Assembly: GCF_000019805.1 (NCBI RefSeq)
Contig: NC_010525.1
Location: 124,001 to 188,000 of the forward strand
Length of the DNA: 64,000 bases
Source: Pyrobaculum neutrophilum V24Sta
Lineage (GTDB): Archaea > Thermoproteota > Thermoprotei > Thermoproteales > Thermoproteaceae
Reading direction: 5' to 3'
Part shown: positions 57,160 to 64,000 of the stretch, piece after piece
How the letters are laid out: each line of letters begins with the position of its first letter
Numbering within the stretch: position 1 is the stretch's first letter
Made by a program: the position numbers and the translations under genes
The notes under the pieces: generated by a model
Told to the model about the DNA's origin: nothing
Database searches by the model: none
Seen by the model: only the letters and a program-made list of their open reading frames with translations

Positions 57160-60100
57160 GCTAGGCGCGGCAGAACATCCCTCCTGAACTCGTCGAAGAG
57201 CTCCTTTAACACCTCCTCGTATCTGGCTTTGCCCACCTCTATGGCGTCCATGTGTTGCTCAATGAGGCGCGTCCTCTCCTCGGACACGAGGCTTCCGAAG
57301 TTCTCCCTTAGGAAGTGGTATATCTCCGCCCCCCTCTTGGTGGGTATCATCAGCTTTCTGCGTCCGGCGACGTAGACGTAGTACCTCTTGGCTAAGACCT
57401 GGAGTATCCGGGCGTAGGTGCTCGGCCTCCCTATGCCCCTCTGTCGCATCAACGCCAAGACGTCCGCCTGCGAGAGTATCCTCCTAACAACGCGGTACCT
57501 CTTCACGGCTACGTCCAGCGTTCCCGTGGGGAGCTCGGGCTCAACCGCGGTCACCGGGTAGAGCTGTTGAAAGCCCTGGCTTACGATGTCGACGGCCCTC
57601 TCTATCTCTAGGACGTGTCCATCTATCTCCACGGCGTATTTCGCCACTTTTACAACGCTGGGCTCCATCTGGCTGGCGATGAACCTCCTGAAGATCAGAT
57701 CGTATAGGAGGTAGTGGCTCCTCGTCATCTGCACCGCCAGCTGTAGCACTCCTGCGTTGACGAGGCCCCTCAGCTCCTCAACGTCTATCGGCCTAGTCGG
57801 CCTAATAGCCTCGTGGGCCCCCTCGGCCGCCTCCCCCCACGGCCTAGGCCTAAAGGCCGCCTCCCCGAACCTCTTGGCTACGTACTCCCTCGCTATGGCT
57901 ATACCAGCCGTGGAGACCCTTGTGCTGTCTGTACGGTGGTAGGTGATGAGACCGCTTTCGAAGAGCTCCTGCGCGATCCTCATGGCGTAGTCCGCCGAGA
58001 AGCCCAGCTTGTTCACCGCGTCTCTCAACATCTCGTCTGTGGTATAGGGCGGGGGAGGGTTGACGGCTCTCTCCTCCTCGCCGGTCTTCCTAATGGCAAC
58101 TCTCTTCTTCTTCCGCAGAACCTGGAGAACGTCGCCGGGTATCTGCAGTCTTAAGTCGACGTCGTCCAGCTGGAGGTCTACGTTGTAGACCCTGTTCCTC
58201 AGCGATTCCTCGTAGGTCTCCACAACCCAGCCCAAGACGGGGGTCTGGACTCTGCCGGCGGAGAGGTTCTGGTTGCTGAACTTGGCCTGCAGTAGCTTGC
58301 TGAGCCCAAAGCCCAGCCATCTGTCCTCGACCCTCCTCACGATCTGCGATTTTACCAACGGATAGCTCACGCCCCTGGGGTTGGCCAGGGCGTTGAGCAC
58401 GGCCTTCCTAGTCACCTCGTGGAACTCCACCCTTCTTATGTCCGACACGTAAGGCCGCAGGCCCAGGTAGAGGTCGAAGGCGATCTTCTCGCCCTCCGAG
58501 TCGGGGTCCGTGCCGAGAAGCACAGTGTCGACCTCAACCGCTATGTTCCTAATGGCCGACAAAACGTCGAGGGGTCTGCAGTCCGCGGGCACATCTGCGT
58601 CGTCTACGTAGACCGCCCCGCGGCATCTCCAGATCTTGTTGTAGACTGGGATAAAACCCTCCTCTTTCACGATAACCGCGTACTCCTCGGCGTCGTAGCC
58701 GTCATGTTTAAGATCGCCGAACCATTTGGCCAAGACGGCGCGTTGAGCGGGGTCAACCCTCTTGAGGGACGTGGGTAGCTCGTAGATGTGGCCCAGCGAC
58801 GCCGTGACCATAAGCACGGCATCTCCCGTCGAGACCTCATATATCGGCACGCCGTCTGCGATAATTAAGCTGGGCCGCCCGAAGAAGTTGGCTATCGTCC
58901 TAGCCTTGGTGGGGGACTCCACGATCATCAACACGGTCTTTAGAAGGTCGACTCCTCTCGCCGCGGGGCTGACCCTCCCCTCCATTATGTCCCTTATGGC
59001 CCTCCTGTCTTTATCCACCTCCTCGAGGACTGCGCCTAGATCCACCTCGTTTATGTGTTTAAACTCCGCCTCGTCGAACCTGAGCTTGAGCTCTCTCCTA
59101 AGCGCTTGAAACACCTTCTGGTCGTCCACCACCACAACGCTGAGGCCTTTGGAGAGGCCACCGGCGTATAGACGAGACGTCCTCCCGCTCCCCTGTATAT
59201 ACGTGGTGACGTCTGGCACCAAGACGTAGAGCTCCCCGTCGATATACGCCAGCTTAACCTCCGTCGAGGTCTCTATAGCCCGCCGTATGTCCTCCCTCGC
59301 AAGGAGTCCGTTTACGAACTCGACGGCGGACTTCACCACATCCACCGCGTGTCTGTCGAAGCCCGTCAGCTCGGCGCCCTCAGCCGCCTTCTTCAGAGCC
59401 TCTTGTACGCTTAGGGCGTAGGGGGCCAGCCTCCGGAGCTGGCCGATGAGCCTATCGGCCCTGTATCTCGCCTCGCCGGCTAGGACCGACCTCACGTTGT
59501 AGAGAAAGGTCAAATAGGCCGGTATGGAGAACTCCTCCAGCCTAACCCTAAACCGGAACTTAGGCACGCCGACGAAAACCACGTACCTAATCACGTGGGG
59601 TAGATCGATGCCTCTCACTAGGGCAGACCGCGACGAGCCCAGCCCCACGAGGGCCGCCACCTCGCCGCTTTCAAACCTCTCCAACACGCCGCGGCGCGGT
59701 CTAAAGAAGTGCTCTACGGCTAGCCCCTCCTCCCTAGCCTTCGCCGCCACCGCCATGCCCAGCTCTCTATCTTGGACATACACAATGCCCCCCGGCCCCA
59801 GCCTCCTCAGAAGATCGATGGTCTGTTGCACCACGTCGTGCGCCGCCTCGACGTATAGATCTACCACGTTGCGCAAGCCCTCGGCTCTGCCTCCGACGTC
59901 GAAGCCCAAGATCTCCCTAAACAGAAGCAGACGGGTGGTCCTCCTGGCCTTAGCCAAGGCGCCGGACGCTATAAATACGCCCAGCTTTAAGCCTCTGACA
60001 GCCTCCTGGAGCTTCGCCCTAAGCGACGCCAGCTCGCGCTCCAAGCGCTCCGCCTCCTTGAGATCGCCCGCCACCTCCGCCTTCCTGAGCTGCTTGGCGA

Positions 60101-60839
60101 GGTTTATGGCGTCTAACGCGGTTTTCAACACCTCGTCTGAAACCCCCAGCAGACGGAGGATTCTGTCGATGTTTTTGCTCGTGGCCCTCAGTATGCTATC
60201 TACGTCGTCAGCCGCGACGAAGTCGAACTTGTATCTGCTCAATAGGTCGAACCTCCTGGGCAGGAAAGCCGACGTGACCACCAACACGTCGAAGTCTCCC
60301 CGCTCCACAGCCGCCAGCGCCTCCTCCCTCTCCTTCTCCCCCAGCAGGGAGTGGTAGGCCACCACCCTCACGTTTAACCCAGCTCTTTCGGCGAATCCCA
60401 GGAGCTTCCTATGTGCTTGGTGCGCAAGGGCGGAGGTGGGGAAGATCAAGAGCGCCCTCCGCCCCCTCCCCGCCATATACAGCGCAGATACAAGCACGAA
60501 GGTCGTCTTCCCGGACCCCGTGGGGGCCACCACGGCGAAGCTCTTCCCCCTCACCAGCCTCCTCGCCCACAGCCTCTGGGCCCCCCACATCTCGTACCCC
60601 ACGACCCTGGCGAAGAAGGACGAGAAGTCGGAGTACTCGCGGAGGTAGTCGGCGACCCACGAGAGCTCCCTCAGAGCCCTCCTCCTCCGGAGGGCCTCCA
60701 CAACCTCCCTCAGCGACGCGGCCCTGGGCTCCTTCGGCATACACTCGCGGCAGGGAAGGCCGGCGGCTAGTCTATCGGAGGTTATAGGCCCGCCGCAGTT
60801 GGGACAGCTGTGAAGATATACGACGTATGGCAAATCCAC
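57144..60839 (-). CDS. rgy: Reverse gyrase
   Basis: 1231 aa. It introduces positive supercoils and is the hallmark of hyperthermophiles. N-terminal zinc finger (C12, C15, C30, C33), helicase Walker A APTGSGKT (105-112), DDVD (211-214), SF2 motif VI QGSGRTSR near 549-556, then a type IA topoisomerase with TOPRIM (MIVESPTKARTIA from about 637, TDPDSEGE at 777-784) and active tyrosine Y967 (GLITYHRTDST). The second zinc finger usually found in the topoisomerase half is degenerate: only C739 and C754 remain. GTG 60839 is 22 nt from CCTTTTTATCC; the ORF's 95 earlier codons are not protein-like. Whole-length single gene, unlike Nanoarchaeum's split version. Confidence 0.96.
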   Translation of the reverse strand: MDLPYVVYLHSCPNCGGPITSDRLAAGLPCRECMPKEPRAASLREVVEALRRRRALRELSWVADYLREYSDFSSFFARVVGYEMWGAQRLWARRLVRGKSFAVVAPTGSGKTTFVLVSALYMAGRGRRALLIFPTSALAHQAHRKLLGFAERAGLNVRVVAYHSLLGEKEREEALAAVERGDFDVLVVTSAFLPRRFDLLSRYKFDFVAADDVDSILRATSKNIDRILRLLGVSDEVLKTALDAINLAKQLRKAEVAGDLKEAERLERELASLRAKLQEAVRGLKLGVFIASGALAKARRTTRLLLFREILGFDVGGRAEGLRNVVDLYVEAAHDVVQQTIDLLRRLGPGGIVYVQDRELGMAVAAKAREEGLAVEHFFRPRRGVLERFESGEVAALVGLGSSRSALVRGIDLPHVIRYVVFVGVPKFRFRVRLEEFSIPAYLTFLYNVRSVLAGEARYRADRLIGQLRRLAPYALSVQEALKKAAEGAELTGFDRHAVDVVKSAVEFVNGLLAREDIRRAIETSTEVKLAYIDGELYVLVPDVTTYIQGSGRTSRLYAGGLSKGLSVVVVDDQKVFQALRRELKLRFDEAEFKHINEVDLGAVLEEVDKDRRAIRDIMEGRVSPAARGVDLLKTVLMIVESPTKARTIANFFGRPSLIIADGVPIYEVSTGDAVLMVTASLGHIYELPTSLKRVDPAQRAVLAKWFGDLKHDGYDAEEYAVIVKEEGFIPVYNKIWRCRGAVYVDDADVPADCRPLDVLSAIRNIAVEVDTVLLGTDPDSEGEKIAFDLYLGLRPYVSDIRRVEFHEVTRKAVLNALANPRGVSYPLVKSQIVRRVEDRWLGFGLSKLLQAKFSNQNLSAGRVQTPVLGWVVETYEESLRNRVYNVDLQLDDVDLRLQIPGDVLQVLRKKKRVAIRKTGEEERAVNPPPPYTTDEMLRDAVNKLGFSADYAMRIAQELFESGLITYHRTDSTRVSTAGIAIAREYVAKRFGEAAFRPRPWGEAAEGAHEAIRPTRPIDVEELRGLVNAGVLQLAVQMTRSHYLLYDLIFRRFIASQMEPSVVKVAKYAVEIDGHVLEIERAVDIVSQGFQQLYPVTAVEPELPTGTLDVAVKRYRVVRRILSQADVLALMRQRGIGRPSTYARILQVLAKRYYVYVAGRRKLMIPTKRGAEIYHFLRENFGSLVSEERTRLIEQHMDAIEVGKARYEEVLKELFDEFRRDVLPRLAYFST

Positions 60840-60912
60840 GCGAGGCGGTGATCTGAGGGATAAAAAGGTTTGGGGGAGGAGAAAGTATATATAGGCGGCC
60901 GTGGGGGGACAG

Positions 60913-61305
60913 ATGGAAAAGATAGCGAACTGGGTAGACGCGTTCAACAACATAGCGAGGAACGAAAACAACTTCCACAGCTTCCTCATAGAGAGGGGCG
61001 AAAACTCCCTCGACGCAACGTTGACCCTAGAGGAGGTGGGCCACGTCGGGGGGTGCATAGGAGGCGCCTTCGCCGCCGCGACGCTGACGATGAGGGAGGG
61101 AAAGGCAACGCTTGAGATCTCCACCGGGAACTACAGGAAGTGCCCGACAGAGGCGGGCTACGTCGCCGACTACGCCAAGACGTCGGTGGAGAGGCTGGAT
61201 CTCGGAGGCGACCCGGAGCTCATCAGCTATGTAAAATCCCTCAAAAACGAGGGCGACTTCATCGCCCTCCTAGAGGCGGTGATCCAAAGCGCCGCCTCTA
61301 GCTAA
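60913..61305 (+). CDS. Conserved hypothetical protein
   Basis: 130 aa, acidic. EKIANWVDAFNNIARNENNFH opens a helical N-terminus; a central GGCIGGAFAAATLTMREGKATLEI strand block and CPTEAGYVAD follow. I do not recognise it. ATG 60913 is 24 nt from GTATATATAG. Overlaps the macro-domain gene by 8 nt. Divergent from reverse gyrase, but each has its own box. Confidence 0.65.
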   Translation: MEKIANWVDAFNNIARNENNFHSFLIERGENSLDATLTLEEVGHVGGCIGGAFAAATLTMREGKATLEISTGNYRKCPTEAGYVADYAKTSVERLDLGGDPELISYVKSLKNEGDFIALLEAVIQSAASS

Positions 61306-61834
61306 ACGCCTTTTTAAAAACCTCCACAAACCTCCTGTAGGTCTCGTCGCCGTAGAGAACGACGAGAATCCGCCTCACTCTTTTCAGAGATGGGGCTACC
61401 TCCCTAATCGCGGCCGCCATCTGACGCGCCGCCTCGTCGTAGGGACAGCCGAACACCCCGGTGCTTATCGCTGGAAAGGCGATGGAGACGAGGCCCAGCT
61501 CCTCCGCCTTAATAAGGGCGTTTTTAACGGCCTCGGCCAGCTTCTCTATAGGCTCGGCCCCGCACCGAGGCCCAACGGCGTGGATGACGTACTTAGCCCT
61601 CAGCCTCCCCGCAGAAGTCACAGCGACGCCGCCCACGGGCACGGGCCCGTGCCTCCTCACCCACTCCCTGCTCTCCTCCTGTATCACAGATCCCCCCTTC
61701 CTCACTATGGCCCCGGCTACGCCTCCGCCGTGTTCTAGAAAGGAGTTAGCGGCGTTGACTATGGCGTCCGCCTCAACCTCCGTTATATCGCCCTTCATCA
61801 GCGAGATGGCGACGCCCCCCACCGCGAAATCCAT
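61298..61834 (-). CDS. Macro-domain protein (ADP-ribose phosphatase/hydrolase type)
   Basis: 178 aa, the standard length. ITEVEADAIVNAANSFLEHGGGVAGAI is the ADP-ribose-binding signature; VGGVAVTSAGRL, VIHAVGP and AFPAISTGVFGCPYDEAA follow. It may remove ADP-ribose from proteins or O-acetyl-ADP-ribose. ATG 61834 is 24 nt from CTTTAAAACC. Confidence 0.92.
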   Translation of the reverse strand: MDFAVGGVAISLMKGDITEVEADAIVNAANSFLEHGGGVAGAIVRKGGSVIQEESREWVRRHGPVPVGGVAVTSAGRLRAKYVIHAVGPRCGAEPIEKLAEAVKNALIKAEELGLVSIAFPAISTGVFGCPYDEAARQMAAAIREVAPSLKRVRRILVVLYGDETYRRFVEVFKKAFS

Positions 61835-61865
61835 AGTACACAGTGGCCAGAGGTTTTAAAGATAG

Positions 61866-61974
61866 TGGGCCCGCCGGGATTTGAACCCGGGACTTCCCGG
61901 TTATGAGCCTTACGCTGGACCAGCCCCGGCTGGGCCAGGCCCATGGGCGCTCTGCCGGGCTAAGCTACGGGCCC
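61866..61974 (-). tRNA. tRNA with CAU anticodon (Met, or Ile2), intron at an unusual position
   Basis: The exons pair to a complete tRNA: acceptor GGGCCCG/CGGGCCC with discriminator A, D arm GCTT/GAGC, anticodon loop CTCATAA, T arm CCGGG/CCCGG around TTCAAAT. The anticodon is CAU. The 5' exon is 61945-61974 (30 nt), the 3' exon 61866-61909 (44 nt), with no encoded CCA. The 35-nt intron (61910-61944) sits within the anticodon stem between positions 29 and 30, not at the canonical 37/38; it folds as a hairpin CTGGcCCAGC/GCTGGtCCAG with loop CGGG. Elongator Met versus Ile2 (lysidine/agmatidine type) cannot be told by eye. A TATA box (ACTTAAAAACC, near 61996) and the inverted repeat at 61976-61989 lie upstream. 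Confidence 0.88.
61910..61944 (-). other. 35-nt intron in tRNA(CAU)
   Basis: The intron interrupts the 5' side of the anticodon stem (after nt 29). Its hairpin arms are CTGG-CCAGC and GCTGG-CCAG with one mismatch, suiting a bulge-helix-bulge target for the tRNA-splicing endonuclease, after which RtcB (17712-19166) would ligate the exons. Confidence 0.8.
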
Positions 61975-61975
61975 C

Positions 61976-61989
61976 GTCACAGATGTGAC
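61976..61989. repeat. Inverted repeat between tRNA and its TATA box
   Basis: GTCACAGATGTGAC has 6-nt arms around GA and lies right upstream of the tRNA's 5' end, between it and the TATA box. It could be an operator or a piece of leader structure, or chance. Confidence 0.4.
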
Positions 61990-62043
61990 AGCGGTTTTTA
62001 AGTTTTTCCCTCCAACAATATATGTCACAGACGAGGCGAGCCC

Positions 62044-62448
62044 ATGGCTGTAAGGTTCAAGGTGGAACGGAAAACCGAAAGCCCGGACTCGGCTTGGGCA
62101 AAGATGTCGGACGTGGAAAATATGCCGAGGTACTGGGGAGGACACAGGGAGGTGAAGATCTTAGAGAGGCGGGGAAGCCTGCTTCTGGCGCAGGTCAGAT
62201 TCGCCTTCCCAGGCCCCCTCAACAAGGCCATGGCCGAGGTCTATATAGACGGCGGCAGAAGGGAGGTGGTCATGCGGTATTTGAAAGGTCCATTCACAGG
62301 CACCGTGGTGAACTACGTGAGAAACAACGTAGTCGGTAGCATCTGGGACGTCCGCCTCCACCCCCTCTTCAGAATTGCAAAGCCGTGGATAGAAAACCAT
62401 TTTAGAAAGGGGGTAGAACACGCGGTGGAGCAACTGACGCAGACATAA
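62044..62448 (+). CDS. SRPBCC (START-like) superfamily protein
   Basis: 134 aa. Its AVRFKVERKTESPDSAWAKMSDVENMPRYW opening and hydrophobic-strand pattern match the helix-grip cavity fold of polyketide cyclase/CoxG-type proteins, which bind lipids or other hydrophobic ligands. ATG 62044 is about 26 nt from CAATATATG. Function unknown. Convergent with the next gene across a 105-nt gap with a strong hairpin. Confidence 0.7.
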   Translation: MAVRFKVERKTESPDSAWAKMSDVENMPRYWGGHREVKILERRGSLLLAQVRFAFPGPLNKAMAEVYIDGGRREVVMRYLKGPFTGTVVNYVRNNVVGSIWDVRLHPLFRIAKPWIENHFRKGVEHAVEQLTQT

Positions 62449-62481
62449 AACCAACGCGGCCGGGGCCTCCAGGCGGCGTAT

Positions 62482-62534
62482 GTACACAGGGCGGTTAGGA
62501 CAGCGCCCCCGGGGGACCCCGCCCGTGGGCGTAC
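62482..62534. ncRNA. Stable hairpin in convergent gap, candidate guide RNA or terminator
   Basis: In the 105-nt gap between convergent genes, GTAC (62482-62485) pairs with GTAC (62531-62534) and GGGCGG (62489-62494) with CCGCCC (62519-62524), leaving an internal pocket of 3 and 6 nt; the apical part contains CCCCC/GGGGG. The ACA at 62543-62545 follows on the plus strand. The shape loosely recalls an H/ACA-like pseudouridylation guide, but the ACA spacing is off by several bases. It could also be a two-way terminator. Confidence 0.25.
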
Positions 62535-62553
62535 TGTAGGGGACACCGCCGCT

Positions 62554-62943
62554 TTATGTTACGAGGTCTAGGGCAAATTTTGTGATTTTCCAGGGGTCGA
62601 AGGGGCCTTCGGGGTAGTGCGGCTCTCCTTGCCGGGTTTGCTCCAAGGCCTCCTTGGGGCCGAGCGTGGCGCAGACGGCCTCTCCCGAGGCCGCTGAGAT
62701 GGTCAGCGCCTCTCTTATCTGGTCCCTTCTGCTGAGGAACATCAAGGCGGATATGTTGGGGTTCCTCGCGGGGCCTCTCCAGTGGTAGGCGTAGTACATC
62801 GCCTGCGCCAGCTCAAGCCAGTGGGCGAAGGCATCGGGTTTTACGCAGATGGTTAAGGCCCCGCCGGGGGACTCGAAGGAGGGGGTCTGCGTCTTCTCCA
62901 CCCGGAGGCAGAGCTCCTCCCCGCAACGCATCAGAAGTTCCAT
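62554..62943 (-). CDS. Possible KEOPS subunit Cgi121
   Basis: 129 aa. The segment ARNPNISALMFLSRRDQIREALTISAAS resembles the Cgi121/TPRKB core (N-x-x-x-x-I-x-x-L-S-x-x-x-Q-I-x-x-A). KEOPS makes the t6A modification on tRNA. The match is by eye and partial. ATG 62943 is about 28 nt from GCATATAAACC; the ORF to 63045 would run across that box. About 130 nt without a gene separates it from atpB. Confidence 0.45.
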   Translation of the reverse strand: MELLMRCGEELCLRVEKTQTPSFESPGGALTICVKPDAFAHWLELAQAMYYAYHWRGPARNPNISALMFLSRRDQIREALTISAASGEAVCATLGPKEALEQTRQGEPHYPEGPFDPWKITKFALDLVT

Positions 62944-63076
62944 ATTCGGTGTCCGGTATACTTGGTTTATATGCGTAAAGGGCGTAGGGGAGAAATGCTG
63001 GTTGGGGAGGGCGTACTGAGATTCTCTCGTGTCGTTGTGAAGCAAGTAGAGGCCAAGAGAAAGATGGGGGGACGTA

Positions 63077-64000
63077 TCAGAGCTTTATGCTTTCGAAGAT
63101 GTGTCTACGGTAGAACTTCTGGGTGATCTGCGGCCTGGCGTTGGTTAGCTCGTCCTCCGGCAGTATGGACATGACGTCCCACCCGATGTCCAGCGTCTCC
63201 TCGAAGGATCTCCTCTCGTAGTAGCCCTGCTTGATAAACCTCTGCTCGAAGGCGTCGGCGAAGCGGAGGTACCTCCTCTCTCTCCAGCCGAGGTTGCGCT
63301 CCCCAACTAGGGTGGCTAGGTTTCTCAGCTCCAGGGCCTTGGAGTAGGCGGATATGAGCGTGTTGGCCACGTCCTTGTGATCCTCCCTGGTCTTGCCCTC
63401 GCCGATGGCGTCCTTGGCTAGGCGGGAAAGCGACATGATGACGTCGAAGGGCGGGTAGATGCCCTTGCCCCACATGGAGCGGCTGAGGACAAGCTGGCCC
63501 TCGGTGATGTATCCCGTGAGGTCGGGGATTGGGTGGGTTATGTCGTCGTGGGGCATCGTGAGGATGGGGAACTGCGTCACCGAGCCCTTCTTGCCGCGGG
63601 CCTTGCCGGCACGCTCGTAGATCGTGGCCAGGTCGGTGTACATATAGCCTGGGTAGCCGCGTCTGCCCGGGAGCTCGCCTCTCCCCGAGGAGAGCTCCCT
63701 CAGCCCCTCGCAGTAGTTGGTCATGTCTGTGATGACCACCAGCACGTGGTAGCCCAGCTGCCAGGCGAGGTACTCGGCGATGGTTAAGCCGACGCGGGGC
63801 GCCAGGATACGCTCCGCCACGGGGTCGGAGGCGAGGTTCAGCACCGCCACGGCTCTCCTGAGGGCGCCGGTCTTTCTAAACTCGTCCATGAAGAAGATGG
63901 CCTCCTCCGTCTTGATGCCGACCCCCACGAAAACCACGGCGAAGCCCTCCTCTGACCCTCTCACGGTGGACTGCCTAACCACCTGGGCGGCCATGAGGTT
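63077..64000 (-). CDS. atpB: V/A-type ATP synthase subunit B, start cut off by window edge
   Basis: The frame is open to the right edge, so the N-terminal part is missing; about 306 residues are visible. Subunit B is the non-catalytic nucleotide-binding partner of AtpA in the A1 head. [62 protein letters not shown] and [21 protein letters not shown] are distinctive, with [30 protein letters not shown]. Other atp genes are expected outside the window on the same strand. Confidence 0.94.
   Translation of the reverse strand, partial: NLMAAQVVRQSTVRGSEEGFAVVFVGVGIKTEEAIFFMDEFRKTGALRRAVAVLNLASDPVAERILAPRVGLTIAEYLAWQLGYHVLVVITDMTNYCEGLRELSSGRGELPGRRGYPGYMYTDLATIYERAGKARGKKGSVTQFPILTMPHDDITHPIPDLTGYITEGQLVLSRSMWGKGIYPPFDVIMSLSRLAKDAIGEGKTREDHKDVANTLISAYSKALELRNLATLVGERNLGWRERRYLRFADAFEQRFIKQGYYERRSFEETLDIGWDVMSILPEDELTNARPQITQKFYRRHIFESIKL

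Noticed and set aside
60840-61124. N-terminal extension of reverse gyrase in the open frame
   Set aside because: The extra 95 codons are antisense to the adjacent 60913-61305 gene, cross the TATA box near 60861 and do not look like reverse gyrase.
1-64000. CRISPR arrays, rRNA genes, intact insertion sequences
   Set aside because: No regularly spaced repeats, rRNA segments, transposase genes with ends, or duplicated kilobase-scale segments were noticed.

Overview
The window looks like chromosomal DNA of a hyperthermophilic crenarchaeon of the Thermoproteales, most like Pyrobaculum/Thermoproteus (P. neutrophilum is a plausible but unproven guess). The reasons are a reverse gyrase, a tungsten glyceraldehyde-3-phosphate:ferredoxin oxidoreductase, a four-subunit pyruvate-type ferredoxin oxidoreductase, archaeal aIF1A, GINS, RtcB and GatD, a tRNA with an intron outside the canonical site, and high GC. 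Genes are densely packed. Most starts lie 22-28 nt downstream of the centre of an A/T-rich TATA-like box with no room for a leader, so I used box-to-start spacing to choose start codons; many ORFs that could begin further upstream were shortened on this basis. GTG starts are common.

Layout. 1-9.1 kb: end of carB, a LysX/RimK-type ligase, a HypE-like protein, DUF99, a PotD-like binding protein, a structured intergenic region (4585-4839), moaB, a LOG-like protein, a CPBP protease divergent from a GINS subunit, tmk and an FAD dehydrogenase. 9.1-17.7 kb: purA-purB-hisH, followed by the other histidine genes hisI, hisC-hisG, hisE-hisD-hisF and hisB-hisA on alternating strands; only the histidinol-phosphatase is not seen. 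17.7-29.6 kb: rtcB, a pilin-like protein, gatD, an HD phosphohydrolase, ZPR1, the isoprenoid genes ipk and a prenyl synthase divergent from a DUF92 protein, YjbQ, thiL, rpiA and a CBS protein. 29.6-34.9 kb: GAPOR, a NifX-like protein and porGDAB, a ferredoxin-linked central-carbon block. 35-46.8 kb: a large surface protein, a poorly coding stretch (37351-37864), GH57, MFS, a cysteine-synthase-type PLP enzyme, a MoeB/ThiF protein preceded by a 52-aa membrane protein, GDPD, and an ABC transporter with a fused permease.

46.8-64 kb: aIF1A, a small TnpB/RuvC-like zinc-ribbon protein, a phosphoesterase, a KaiC-like ATPase divergent from an SplB-like radical-SAM protein, then three co-directional genes: a secreted charged glycoprotein, a membrane-spanning winged-helix regulator and a rhomboid protease. 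After these come leuS, reverse gyrase, a macro-domain protein, a split-intron tRNA(CAU), an SRPBCC protein, a possible Cgi121 and the start-truncated atpB at the right edge.

The strongest candidate for a new system is the regulator-rhomboid pair (51375-53019), which has the layout expected for signalling by intramembrane proteolysis. Two C/D-box guide RNA candidates directly downstream of genes, a compact TnpB-like protein, and a recurrent shared (bidirectional) TATA architecture are further observations. No CRISPR array, rRNA or intact insertion sequence was seen.
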